Assembly: GCF_000964545.1 (NCBI RefSeq)
Contig: NZ_BBVD01000005.1
Location: 62,001-126,000, forward strand
DNA length: 64,000 bases
Source of the DNA: Comamonas thiooxydans
GTDB lineage: Bacteria; Pseudomonadota; Gammaproteobacteria; Burkholderiales; Burkholderiaceae_C
Direction of reading: 5' to 3'
The notes beneath the pieces were generated by a model. It saw only the letters and a list, made by a program, of their open reading frames with translations. It ran no database searches and had not been told where the DNA came from. Positions 50,546-59,578 of this stretch are shown in pieces; the stretch's first letter is position 1, and every line of letters begins with the position of its first letter. The position numbers and the translations under genes were made by a program.

Positions 50546-53500
50546 ATGACTGACAAGAAACTCTCCCCTGGACAATCACAAGACGTCGAGGCCGATCGCA
50601 CCGATGCCAACCGCCGCCGCATGCTGCTGCGCGGCGGCGCCGTCGCAGGCGGTCTGGCAGCTTTTGCCGCAGGCTATGGCGAAACCGTGGCCAAGGGAGC
50701 CAAAGGGCTGATCACCGGCAGCTCGGGCAAAGCCACCCAAAGTGCCACGCGCGGCAACTCGCTGACGCCCGAATTCCGTATAGACCCCGTCAGCGGCAAG
50801 CTGACGACCCAGCCCGGCCAGGTGGTCAGCCCCTCCTCGTGTCTGGGCTGCTGGACACAGTGCGGCGTGCGTGTGCGCGTCGATACTGCCGACAACCGTA
50901 TCATCCGTATCGCTGGCAACCCTTATCACCCCCTGGCCACCACCCACCCCGCCCCCATGGAAACACCGGTTCGCGAGGTCTATGCCATGCTGGGCGGTGA
51001 CAACGGTCTGGAAGGACGTGCCACCAGTTGCGCCCGCGGCTCGGCCATGCTCGAGCACCAAAAAGCACCGCACCGTGTTCTCAAGCCGCTCAAGCGCGTC
51101 GGTCCACGCGGCTCCGGCCAGTGGAAGAGCATCACGCTCGAAGAGCTGGTTCAGGAAATCTGCGAAGGCGGCGATCTCTTCGGCGAAGGCCATGTGGACG
51201 GCCTGCGCGCCATCCGCGACGTCAACACGCTGATCGATGAAGCCAATCCCGAATACGGCCCCAAGTCCAACCAATTGCTGGTGACGGAGGCCGCCAACGA
51301 AGGCCGTACTCCGCTGGTTAACCGCTTTGCCAAACAATCGTTCGGCACCATCAACGTGTCCAACCACGGCTCTTACTGCGGCCAGACCTACCGGGTAGGC
51401 ACGGGCGCGGCACTGGGCGACATGGCCGGCATGCCCCACGGCAAGCCGGACTGGAAGAGCTCGCGATTTGGCCTGTTCATCGGCACCTCGCCGGCTCAGT
51501 CTGGCAACCCGTTCCAGCGCGTGGGCCGCGAGCTGGCCGAAGCCCGCTCGCGCGGCGAGAACACCTATCGATACGTGGTGGTCTCGCCCATGCTGCCCAC
51601 TTCGTCCAGTCATGCGGCAGGTGACAACAACCGCTGGCTGCCCGTCAAACCCGGCAGCGACCTGGCACTGGCCATGGGCCTGATCCGCTGGATCATCGAC
51701 AACGAGCGCTACGACAAGCAGTTTCTGACCCAGCCCGGCCCCGCAGCCATGGCTAGCGTTGGCGAAGCCAGCTGGAGCAACGCCACCCACTTGCTGGTCA
51801 ACGAGCCCAAGCATCCGCGCTACGGCCAGTTCCTGCGCGGCGCAGATATTGGTCTGCCCATGCCAGATCCTATCGACGAAAAAACACCCGCCGAAGATGT
51901 ATATGTGGTGCAGCTGAACGATGGCAGCCTGGCCGCCCATACCGTGGCCCAGCCTGCCGAGCTGGTTGCCGAGCGCGAATTCACACCCATCAAGGCTGTC
52001 GGCGCCACCGAAGAGCCTGCGCCTATGGCCGTCTGCACCGCCTTTGTCAAGCTGCGCGCCGAAGCGCGCAGGAAGACGCTGGAGGAATACGCAGCTATGT
52101 GCGGCGTGCCGGTCAAGGAGATCGAGGAGTTGGCGCGCGAATTCACCAGCCATGGCAAACAGGCCGTGGCCAACTCGCACGGCGGCACCATGAATGGCTC
52201 GGGCTTTTACACAGCCTATGCCATTGCCATGCTCAACAACCTCATCGGCAACCTCAATGTGCGCGGCGGCTGGGTCATGGATGCCGGCCCGTTCGGCCCC
52301 TTTGGCCCGGGACCGAAATACAACTTTGCGCAGTTTGAAGGCGCAGTCAAACCCCGGGGTGTGGCCCTGTCGCGCACGCGCTTCCCTTACGAAAAGACCA
52401 GCGAATTCAAGCGCAAAAAGGAGGCGGGCCAGAACCCCTATCCCGCCAAGGCGCCCTGGTACCCCGCGCCTGGCGGCCTTTCCAGCGAGATGCTGGCCGC
52501 CGGCATGCTGGGCTACCCCTACCCGGTCAAGGCCTGGATCAACCACATCAGCAACCCCATCTACGCCATGTGCGGCTTCGAGAATGCGCTGGCAGACTCG
52601 GTCAAGGACGTGAAAAAGCTACCGCTGTTTGTCTCGGTGGACCCCTTCATCAACGAGACCTCTGCTCTGGCCGACTACATCGTGCCAGACACTGTCACCT
52701 ATGAGAGCTGGGGCATTGGCGCGCCCTGGGCCGACGTCGTAGCCAAGAGCAGCACAGTGCGCTGGCCCACGGTAGAAGCCGCCACGGCCAAAACGGCAGA
52801 CGGCCAAGCCATCAGCTTTGAGACCTTCATCTTTGCCGTGGCCAAGCAATTGGGTCTGCCAGGTTTTGGCAAGAATGCGATGAGCACCAAGCAAGGCGAG
52901 CTGCTGGACCTGGAAAACGCCGAAGACTTCTACCTGCGCGGCATGTGCAATATCGCCTATCAGGCGGGCAAGCCTGTACCCGAAGCCAGCGATGACGACA
53001 TAGAAATCACCGGCCTCGAGAAATGGATGCCATCGTTGGAACAGCGTGTCGCCCCCGAAGAAGTACGCCGCGTCGCCATGGTCATGAGCCGTGGCGGCCG
53101 CTTCGACAAGGTTGAAGACGCATGGACGGACGACCAGCTCAAGCTGCAGGCCAAGTTCCCGGCCACTTTCTGGCACGAAGGTCTGTCCAGGATGCGCCAC
53201 TCCATGACCGGCGAGCGCTACAGCGGCTGCCCCACCTGGTACCCCACGCGCCTGGCCGACGGCTCGGACATGCGCCAAGTGTTTTCCGAACAAGACTGGC
53301 CGCTGACCATGACCAGCTACAAGTCAAACCTGATGAGCAGCATGTCCATCGCCGCCTCACGCCTGCGCCAGGTGCACCCACACAATCCAGTGAGCATCAA
53401 CAAGGCCGACGCTGCAAAGCTGGGCATCGCCAATGGCGACCACATCGAACTCAGCACCCCCGGCGGCAAACTCCAAGGCGTGGCCTTGGTACGCGCGGGT

Positions 53501-53737
53501 ATTGCGCCCGGTGCGATCGCCATTGAGCACGGCTACGGTCACAAGCAACTGGGTACCATGGCCCACAAGGTTGACGGCCAGCCCACCCATGCCAACCCAC
53601 AGCACGGCAATGGCGTGAATCTCAATGCTCTGGGCTTTGCCGATCCGACCCGACCTGCAAAGGACAATGTCTGGATCGACTGGGTATCGGGGGCAGTGGT
53701 CAGGCAAGGGTTGCCAGTGAGAGTGAGAAAGGCTTGA
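50546..53737 (+). CDS. ttrA: Tetrathionate reductase catalytic subunit (TtrA type, Mo-bis-MGD)
   Basis: A 1063-residue periplasmic molybdoenzyme. A Tat signal is present (NRRRMLLRGG then a hydrophobic stretch, residues 22-45). The [4Fe-4S] site uses Cys99, Cys102, Cys106 and Cys162 (CLGCWTQC, ATSCARG). The Mo ligand is probably Cys278 in SNHGSYCGQTYR. The late domain has GVNLNALGF-type dicofactor-binding sequence. Length agrees with TtrA. It should reduce tetrathionate to thiosulfate with TtrB and TtrC; the related selenate- and arsenate-type enzymes make the exact electron acceptor an inference. ATG 50546 follows AAAGGGC. Molybdenum supply is plausible given the Mop protein at 63353. Confidence 0.9.
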   Translation: MTDKKLSPGQSQDVEADRTDANRRRMLLRGGAVAGGLAAFAAGYGETVAKGAKGLITGSSGKATQSATRGNSLTPEFRIDPVSGKLTTQPGQVVSPSSCLGCWTQCGVRVRVDTADNRIIRIAGNPYHPLATTHPAPMETPVREVYAMLGGDNGLEGRATSCARGSAMLEHQKAPHRVLKPLKRVGPRGSGQWKSITLEELVQEICEGGDLFGEGHVDGLRAIRDVNTLIDEANPEYGPKSNQLLVTEAANEGRTPLVNRFAKQSFGTINVSNHGSYCGQTYRVGTGAALGDMAGMPHGKPDWKSSRFGLFIGTSPAQSGNPFQRVGRELAEARSRGENTYRYVVVSPMLPTSSSHAAGDNNRWLPVKPGSDLALAMGLIRWIIDNERYDKQFLTQPGPAAMASVGEASWSNATHLLVNEPKHPRYGQFLRGADIGLPMPDPIDEKTPAEDVYVVQLNDGSLAAHTVAQPAELVAEREFTPIKAVGATEEPAPMAVCTAFVKLRAEARRKTLEEYAAMCGVPVKEIEELAREFTSHGKQAVANSHGGTMNGSGFYTAYAIAMLNNLIGNLNVRGGWVMDAGPFGPFGPGPKYNFAQFEGAVKPRGVALSRTRFPYEKTSEFKRKKEAGQNPYPAKAPWYPAPGGLSSEMLAAGMLGYPYPVKAWINHISNPIYAMCGFENALADSVKDVKKLPLFVSVDPFINETSALADYIVPDTVTYESWGIGAPWADVVAKSSTVRWPTVEAATAKTADGQAISFETFIFAVAKQLGLPGFGKNAMSTKQGELLDLENAEDFYLRGMCNIAYQAGKPVPEASDDDIEITGLEKWMPSLEQRVAPEEVRRVAMVMSRGGRFDKVEDAWTDDQLKLQAKFPATFWHEGLSRMRHSMTGERYSGCPTWYPTRLADGSDMRQVFSEQDWPLTMTSYKSNLMSSMSIAASRLRQVHPHNPVSINKADAAKLGIANGDHIELSTPGGKLQGVALVRAGIAPGAIAIEHGYGHKQLGTMAHKVDGQPTHANPQHGNGVNLNALGFADPTRPAKDNVWIDWVSGAVVRQGLPVRVRKA

Positions 53738-54466
53738 TAAGGGCCTAAAGCTCTGGCGGGCGATCGGGACAGAAATTCCCGTCGCTCACATCTACGAGGG
53801 ATGGCCTTGAAACGACTGCCAACAAATCGCGGCGATATCTTGAACCTGCCGAGGATCAACCGCATTGCCGCCCATTGGCTTGCAACAAGAATCGGGGCCG
53901 GATTAGGTTCGTCCCGAAATCGGACATGGCAAACCACAGGCACCATTCCTGAGTGTCCGTCTTTCAGCTTCTACGAAAACTCAAAAAAAATGGTAATGAA
54001 TCCATGAAATACTATTCAATCGAATTGGACAGTACATTATTTACAATTAAAAACCACTGAATATTGGTATTAAAAGTCGAGAAGAACAAGATTGCTTTCT
54101 TCTCGGAAAATATTCGTATACAGCAATCTCAATATAGACAATTATATTGTTTTGAAAATTACACTTAAAAACAATAATGGAATCATCTGATTTCGCTTCA
54201 TTGTTGATAGCAATGCAGTTCTGAATTCCAATAAATTGCACAAATAACGATAGCAGATCAACAGAATCCTATTTCGTGCCCAAACAAGGTATTTCTGTTT
54301 TCCTCCGGCTTATTGAAACTGCCATTAACCGAAAGAACGTTTTGGAACAGGCATCTGCGAAGCCAAAGCGCAACTCCGGTTGGCATTGATCATTGTGCAA
54401 TGACAAATGGTCTTTCGCCTGAATTCATCCCCGTGGTCTGAGAACTCGCTATTCAAAGGAATGATC
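53738..54466. other. Long AT-rich intergenic region after ttrA
   Basis: About 730 nt without a confident gene. A 9-bp hairpin just after ttrA (53760-53785, GCGA.CGGGA/TCCCG.TCGC) may end the operon. From about 53990 to 54350 the DNA turns strikingly AT-rich, with a 9-bp inverted repeat at 54078-54105 (CGAGAAGAA/TTCTTCTCG). Short frames here lack GC-type codon use. The right end must hold the promoter of the secreted-protein genes. Confidence 0.5.
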
Positions 54467-55141
54467 ATGAAAAAGTCTTTGATTGTCATGGCGGTTGCTG
54501 CCTTGGCTGGTGTGGCATCTGCTGCAACCAACACAGGGACCAATGCGTCCTCAGGAACTTATTCCTCGGCTGCCAGCTCCGGCACGGGCAGCGCTGTGAG
54601 CTTCAATAGTGCGACGGCCAGCGCTCAAGCAAGCGGCTTTGGAACCAGCACCGGCACCACCGGCTCCTGGGGGCCTGTGGCCTCGGGCCAATCGAGTGTC
54701 GGAGGAAGCGCCTCCACCACAGGAACCGTCACCAGTCTTGCCGCGACCAGCGGGGGCGGCGTTGCCGGCGGCTACGGAACCACCAATGCCAACGCACATT
54801 CGGACGTAGGTAGCAATTACCTCGGCCAAGCTCCCGGCAAGCTGGTCAGCGGTGGCGCCGGAGGCTATGCAAACTCGAGCACCAACAATGTGGCTGGAAC
54901 CGCGTCCATCGGCAATGGCATTGCGGTGGTGAACAGCACTGCCCATACCAACTCCTACTTTGGAGCGAACTCGCAGGCGATCTCGGGGCCGGGAGGAACC
55001 TCGACCAGCAATAACTCTGGCGCCTCCTCCGTTGGCAACGCGACAACTACCGGCTTCAGCCTGGGTACAGCCTTCGGAGGCTCCAATGGTGGCGGAACTT
55101 CGGGCAATGCTTATGGATGGGCGAACTCGGCCGCCAACTAG
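54467..55141 (+). CDS. Secreted Ser/Thr/Asn/Gly-rich low-complexity protein
   Basis: A 224-residue protein with a clean signal peptide (MKKSLIVMAVAALAGVASA, cleavage before ATNTG). The mature part is almost only Ser, Thr, Gly, Ala and Asn, with irregular short motifs such as GSA, SST and GGT. There is no Cys and very few charged residues. Such composition suggests an extracellular fibre, sheath or surface layer component; no family is recognised. ATG 54467 has AAGGA 6 nt before. It is followed 79 nt later by a second secreted protein gene on the same strand, and both are preceded by the AT-rich region. Confidence 0.72.
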   Translation: MKKSLIVMAVAALAGVASAATNTGTNASSGTYSSAASSGTGSAVSFNSATASAQASGFGTSTGTTGSWGPVASGQSSVGGSASTTGTVTSLAATSGGGVAGGYGTTNANAHSDVGSNYLGQAPGKLVSGGAGGYANSSTNNVAGTASIGNGIAVVNSTAHTNSYFGANSQAISGPGGTSTSNNSGASSVGNATTTGFSLGTAFGGSNGGGTSGNAYGWANSAAN

Positions 55142-55220
55142 ATAAGCTCCGCGAACTCAGTTGTATTGCCCCCGGGTTGCGGCCTCCCAAGTCAAGACTC
55201 GGGGACAAAGGAGAAACAGC

Positions 55221-55928
55221 ATGAAAGCCTCAATAGCCTTGCTAAGCCTTTGTGTCCCTCTGTGCAGTTTTGCGCAGAATGCCGATAGCAGTGCACAAAG
55301 CCTCTCCAGCTCTTCCGCAGTGGGAGCACAACAGAATCAGTCCATCACCATCGTCAATCCGGTTGCTGCGGCGGACAGTCGATCGGTATCCAGCATCGAA
55401 AGCAGGTCGACTTCAAGCTCGGATCAAAACATAACGACCAGCGGAACCACTACCCAGAATCTGAACAGCACGGTATCCGGGACATCCAGGAACATCGTCG
55501 AGTACAGCGGTACTTACACCGTGAAGAACGTTCCCAGCGTGAACGGCCCCAATCTCACGACCAGCAATGACACCTGCATGGGCAGCAGCAGCGGCAGTGC
55601 CAACGGCCCTGGCTTTGGCGTGAGCTTCGGCACAACCTGGACGGACGAGCATTGCAAACGCCTGAAAATGAGCCGTGAGCTCTGGAACAAGGGCATGAAG
55701 GCAGCCTCGCTGGCAATGGACTGCATGGATCCCGCCGCTCGCGTGGCACTGGAGATCACGGGTTCGAAATGCCCGCAATCCATGACCGCAGATGAGCGCC
55801 GCAACCACTATGGGCCGGATGCTTCAACACAAGGCAGTCCTGCACCGTCTACCGCGCAGGCCGTTTCTGGCACCAGTCTCGAGCAGGCAATCGAGTCCAG
55901 GCAAACGGCAAGCCTCTATCCGAACTGA
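55221..55928 (+). CDS. Secreted protein with Ser-rich half and Cys-containing domain
   Basis: A 235-residue exported protein. Its signal peptide is IALLSLCVPLCSFAQ. A Ser/Thr/Asn-rich N-terminal half follows (to about residue 110). A structured C-terminal domain follows: NDTCMGSSSGSA, FGTTWTDEHCKRLKMSREL, MAMDCMD-like and GSKCPQSM, with about four conserved-looking Cys. This domain recalls small proteins found beside pilus or phage structural genes, but I cannot name the family. AAAGGAGAAACAGC precedes the ATG. The -1 frame stays open for 30 codons beyond the stop (55925-56017), with plausible protein sequence. Confidence 0.72.
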   Translation: MKASIALLSLCVPLCSFAQNADSSAQSLSSSSAVGAQQNQSITIVNPVAAADSRSVSSIESRSTSSSDQNITTSGTTTQNLNSTVSGTSRNIVEYSGTYTVKNVPSVNGPNLTTSNDTCMGSSSGSANGPGFGVSFGTTWTDEHCKRLKMSRELWNKGMKAASLAMDCMDPAARVALEITGSKCPQSMTADERRNHYGPDASTQGSPAPSTAQAVSGTSLEQAIESRQTASLYPN

Positions 55929-56261
55929 CAAGCGCTCAGGCCAATCCCGGCGGGGGACACAAGGGCAGCCTGAGCCTGGGCGAATTCTGTGAAATGCAGC
56001 AGCAATCCGTGCAATGACTCGGGCTTTGCCCCAAGCCAAGCACGGTTGGTGCTGCTGTGGAATTTCTGTCTCGTGGAAGGACAAATCCATCTCAGCCTGA
56101 TCCATTGTGGACTGCAAGTCCTCCTGAATCCTCTCCATCCAGACAAACCTAATCTCGCGGGCTGTTGCGATACGCTAGCATCCTCTTTGCGCCTTGGTGC
56201 TCCGTCACATCGTACGGGATTTCTCCGCCTGCCCCTTCGAGATCCGCTCCATTTATCAGTC
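55929..56261. other. Intergenic region after the secreted pair
   Basis: 333 nt. Its first 89 nt form the possible -1-frame extension of the preceding gene (ends TGA 56015-56017). The rest holds no supportable gene and must carry the promoter of the DUF1697 gene. Confidence 0.35.
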
Positions 56262-56801
56262 ATGCCCATCTATGTAGCTCTGCTGCGGGCCGTCAATGTC
56301 GGCGGAACCGGCAAACTCCCCATGGCGGAGTTGAAGTCCATGTGCGAGGCCGAAGGGTTTGCGCAGGTACAGACCTATATTGCCAGCGGCAATGTGGTGC
56401 TGGATGCAGATTGCACCGAGCAGCAGCTCAAGTCGACATTGGAGCGACGCCTGGCCAGTTATGCGGGTAAGCCCGTGGATGTCATCGTGCGCACGGCCCG
56501 GGAGATGATGGAGGTGCTGGCCAACAACCCCTTTCCCGAATCCCCGGGCAACCGCACTGTTGCCATCTTTCTCGATGAAGCACCACCAACAGACGCGCTG
56601 ACCCAGATCAAAGGCCGCAAGGACGAACAACTTCAGTTGGGACGGCGAGAGATCTATGTGGCTTATGGTGCAGGAATGGGCAGTTCCAAGCTCAGGATTG
56701 CAGCAGCTGCCCAAGGTACGGCCAGAAATATCAACACGATTGCCCAATTGGTTGAAATGGCGACAGCACGCCAAGAGGTTGCGACACGGAAAAAGCGCTG
56801 A
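56262..56801 (+). CDS. DUF1697 family protein
   Basis: A 179-residue soluble protein of the DUF1697 family. The opening YVALLRAVNVGGTGKLPM and QTYIASGNVVLD are the family signature, and the length agrees. The function is unknown; no catalytic pair is evident. ATG 56262 is the first in-frame start. It is convergent with the DUF2625 gene. Confidence 0.85.
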   Translation: MPIYVALLRAVNVGGTGKLPMAELKSMCEAEGFAQVQTYIASGNVVLDADCTEQQLKSTLERRLASYAGKPVDVIVRTAREMMEVLANNPFPESPGNRTVAIFLDEAPPTDALTQIKGRKDEQLQLGRREIYVAYGAGMGSSKLRIAAAAQGTARNINTIAQLVEMATARQEVATRKKR

Positions 56802-56888
56802 TAGCCGCTTGAGCCGGTCGCACGCAGGCGGAGAAAGCGGTACATCCACTGACGTCTCCTCCATTGTCTTGGCTCAGGCCGGCTCTCT

Positions 56889-57518
56889 CTAACCACTCTT
56901 GCTCATGAATGCATAGTGTTCTGCTGCCGGTACCGGCTTGCGCGCACTCGAATGTACGGAGCCCTGCTCCGTGAAGAGAAAGGGATAGAAGCTCATGCAA
57001 GCATCATTCCCCATGCCGGCCACCTCGGCTTCCCAGCCTTCCCAACGTAAATCACGGTAGAAGTCGCGCAGCCCACCTGTGAAAGCCCATTGCACAAAAG
57101 CCGTATGCCCCATCTCCAGCGATTCCCAGGCCCAGGTGTCCGGAGCCAGGTAATGGACAGCCCCCAGATCTTCGCCCAAGGCCCCGCCATTGATGGCAAA
57201 GAATCCACCCACCGCATCGTCGGCAATCAGCAAAAATCCGCTGCTACGCGCGCGATTCCACGCCGCGAGATCGCGTGTGAGCCTGGGATGCCCCGAGCCC
57301 AGCATTCTGAGCCAGCCCCCGTCGATGAGAATTCCACCGGCTCCATGAGCCATGGCCCCCAGCGGCGAGCGTGTCGTGACCTGCAAAGCAAGCAACACCG
57401 AGTCTCTCTGAGCCGACGGAGGAAGACATTCGACAGGAATGCTCGCATCCTGCGCCCAGGCTTGTATCAGCGACAAGGCCGGCTCGTCGCGCTCCAAAAG
57501 TTCTGCCAGTGCACGCAT
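56889..57518 (-). CDS. DUF2625 family protein
   Basis: A 209-residue soluble protein. The pattern AMAHGAGGILIDGGWLRMLG, FLLIADDAVGGFFAINGG and the many Trp/Gly later (WEGWEAEVAGM) fit DUF2625. No function is known for the family. ATG 57518 follows AAGGGGGATCG, a good ribosome site, so an upstream start at 57536 is rejected. Confidence 0.8.
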   Translation of the reverse strand: MRALAELLERDEPALSLIQAWAQDASIPVECLPPSAQRDSVLLALQVTTRSPLGAMAHGAGGILIDGGWLRMLGSGHPRLTRDLAAWNRARSSGFLLIADDAVGGFFAINGGALGEDLGAVHYLAPDTWAWESLEMGHTAFVQWAFTGGLRDFYRDLRWEGWEAEVAGMGNDACMSFYPFLFTEQGSVHSSARKPVPAAEHYAFMSKSG

Positions 57519-57653
57519 CGATCCCCCTTGATGCAAAAGTCAACAACATCGGAATTCTGACATTTGATCTTGGTATCCAGAAGCCTCGTGAAAGGCTTCA
57601 AATCGGTGCATGGCTCGACATTGACTGACTCATTCACCAGGCATCGGCTTCGG

Positions 57654-58052
57654 CTACTGGCTGACGCTTGGCAGTGTCTGGAGCGCTTGCTCCGAATGAG
57701 GGTGTGACTGATTCAGCCCTATGGTGCAGCCAAAGGGGTCAAGCAGCATTGCCGCAGTTGCACCAAGGCTTGTGACAATAGGACCTCGGTACAAAACTGC
57801 CCCTCTTTGTTCAAGTCTCCGTATCGCATCCTGCAGATCAGCTACCTCCCAATAGACTGTCGCCCCGCCGGCTCCCCCCGGACACTTACTGTCCTGCGGA
57901 TGGAAACCAATCAGGCAACCCGGTGTCCGGATAAAAGCGTAGTGATGATTCTCATATTGCACCTCGGTCTGAAACAATTCGGCATACCAGATAGCAGTGG
58001 CATCAATATCTTGGACAAACAGCACGACGGATTCAATTTGCTTCAGCAACAT
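57654..58052 (-). CDS. VOC/glyoxalase superfamily protein
   Basis: A 132-residue single VOC domain. Repeated beta-alpha-beta-beta units carry IESVVLFVQDIDATAIWYAELF at the start and ATAAMLLDPFGCTIGL near the end. VOC proteins bind divalent metal and act as lyases, dioxygenases or antibiotic-binding proteins; no specific assignment is possible. It is divergent from the LysR gene 58492-59409 across 440 nt and could be its target. Confidence 0.8.
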   Translation of the reverse strand: MLLKQIESVVLFVQDIDATAIWYAELFQTEVQYENHHYAFIRTPGCLIGFHPQDSKCPGGAGGATVYWEVADLQDAIRRLEQRGAVLYRGPIVTSLGATAAMLLDPFGCTIGLNQSHPHSEQALQTLPSVSQ

Positions 58053-58203
58053 AGGCTCTCAAGGACTCTGCAAAACAGCGGTCCACAAATATAGCGCTGG
58101 CCTGGTGCTGAAAAGCAGCCGATATGCAGAAGCTGAGATCGCCTGAGAAGCATGCCACACAGCAGCCAGGAGTAATCGATCCCCGAGAATGCCAGCCTCC
58201 TCC

Positions 58204-58407
58204 TCACCCTCCATTGGGTGGCACTCTGAAGCCCGCCCCTACTCGCGCCTCGGCGCGCTCCAGCCAATTCCGGACTTGTGCCAGCCAGCGCCATGCGCGG
58301 GCCTCCCCGGGCCCTGCCGCTTCAAGCCTGTGTGTGGGCGCAGCTGCAGCCCCGCCATCCAATGCGTCATATCCCGCGCCGCGGTCTTCAATTCGATGAT
58401 TTTTCAT
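58204..58407 (-). CDS. Possible small protein, low confidence
   Basis: A 67-codon minus-strand frame from ATG 58407 with a charged/Ala/Trp-rich sequence (RWLAQVRNWLERAEAR). There is no ribosome site and no known family. It lies in the VOC-LysR gap and could be a false frame of GC-rich DNA. Confidence 0.22.
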   Translation of the reverse strand: MKNHRIEDRGAGYDALDGGAAAAPTHRLEAAGPGEARAWRWLAQVRNWLERAEARVGAGFRVPPNGG

Positions 58408-58447
58408 GGTCGACCAATAGTCTTTGGCGGCCAAACATCTGTAAAGT

Positions 58448-58481
58448 TGAATGATCTGACCATTCAGTTCAGAAAATCTGA
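58448..58481. promoter_or_regulatory. Probable LysR operator(s)
   Basis: Two close palindromes just upstream of the LysR ATG: TGAATG-N7-CATTCA (58448-58466) and TCAG-aaaat-CTGA (58469-58481). The first has the T-N11-A spacing common in LysR sites. Confidence 0.5.
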
Positions 58482-58491
58482 CTTAAAGTCC

Positions 58492-59409
58492 ATGCGGAAC
58501 CTGAACCTCGATCAGCTGCAGACGCTGATTGCCATCGCCGATCTCGGCACCTTTGCCGCAGCAGCCCAGGCGCTGCATCTGGCACCACCCACGGTCAGCC
58601 TGCATATCAAGGAGTTGGAGGCACGCATGAACGCCACGCTGTTGCTGCGCGGCAGGCGCCAGGCGGAGCTGACATCGGCCGGCCAGGTGCTGGTGCAGAA
58701 AGGACGCAAGCTGCTCGAGGCCGGCGACGACCTGATCGATCAGGTGCAGCGTCACGCCAGCGGCCGCGCTGGGCTGGTCAAGGTAGGCGTATCGGCCGGG
58801 GTCAATATTCGGCTGTTTCCGCTGATGCTCGACGCCCTCAGCCGTCACAGCCCGGGCATTGACATCAAGCTGGAGGCTGTGGGCTCAGCCGACTCCATGC
58901 AGCGCCTCAAGGCCGGAACTCTCGATATCGGCCTGGTCGCCAGCCCGCAGGCGGAGAGCGCCGAGATCATGCTCACGCCCTGGCGTAACGATCCCATGGT
59001 GGCACTATTGCCTGCCGCCTGGGAGGTCCCCGAACGGGTCAGCCCCGAATGGCTGGCAAGTCGCCCCTGGGCCTGCTTTGCGTCCGCCACGCAGATGCAT
59101 GGACTGATTGCCGGCTGGTTCGGTCAGGCAGGACTGAGTCCTCGCCCGTTCATTGCGCTGACCTATACCGAGGCGCTCAAAAGCCTGGCGGCAGCCGGTC
59201 AGGCTGCAGCCCTGCTGCCGCTGGAGGCCATGGAAGAGCAGCAACAACAGAGCAGCGTGCAGATACGGCACCTGTCACCCACCTTGATGCGACCCATGGC
59301 CATCGCCCATCGCCAATTGCCAACGCTGAACCCTGCGGTCGCCAGCGTGCTGGCGGTGCTGGCGAAGTTCGGCAATCAGGCAGCGGCATCCACGCCACGC
59401 CTTGCTTGA
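58492..59409 (+). CDS. LysR-family transcriptional regulator
   Basis: A 305-residue LysR regulator with HTH at residues 3-62 (LGTFAAAAQALHLAPPTVSLHIKELEARM) and a type-2 periplasmic-binding-like effector domain. ATG 58492 is the HTH start; longer upstream frames are poor. Palindromes at 58448-58481 suggest autoregulation and control of the divergent VOC gene. The ligand is unknown. Confidence 0.87.
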   Translation: MRNLNLDQLQTLIAIADLGTFAAAAQALHLAPPTVSLHIKELEARMNATLLLRGRRQAELTSAGQVLVQKGRKLLEAGDDLIDQVQRHASGRAGLVKVGVSAGVNIRLFPLMLDALSRHSPGIDIKLEAVGSADSMQRLKAGTLDIGLVASPQAESAEIMLTPWRNDPMVALLPAAWEVPERVSPEWLASRPWACFASATQMHGLIAGWFGQAGLSPRPFIALTYTEALKSLAAAGQAAALLPLEAMEEQQQQSSVQIRHLSPTLMRPMAIAHRQLPTLNPAVASVLAVLAKFGNQAAASTPRLA

Positions 59410-59578
59410 CCTCCGCGCCGCACTGCCTAAAATCGACCACTTCAACCTTCCAACGAGGCTCTTCACCCATGCGCCATTGATGCCGCCGTCTGATTGACGG
59501 CCACCTCCCCTCCTCCCAATCGCTGCCGTCCACATGTGCAGCCTGGGGATGTTAGGCATCAACCCATCGCATGGTTCT

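Noticed and set aside
54047..54241. 64-codon minus-strand frame in the AT-rich gap
   Set aside because: AT-rich codon use unlike neighbours, no ribosome site, no recognisable domain.
58189..58491. N-terminal extension of the LysR gene at 58492
   Set aside because: The extra 101 codons have no HTH-type sequence and run through palindromes; LysR proteins begin at the HTH.
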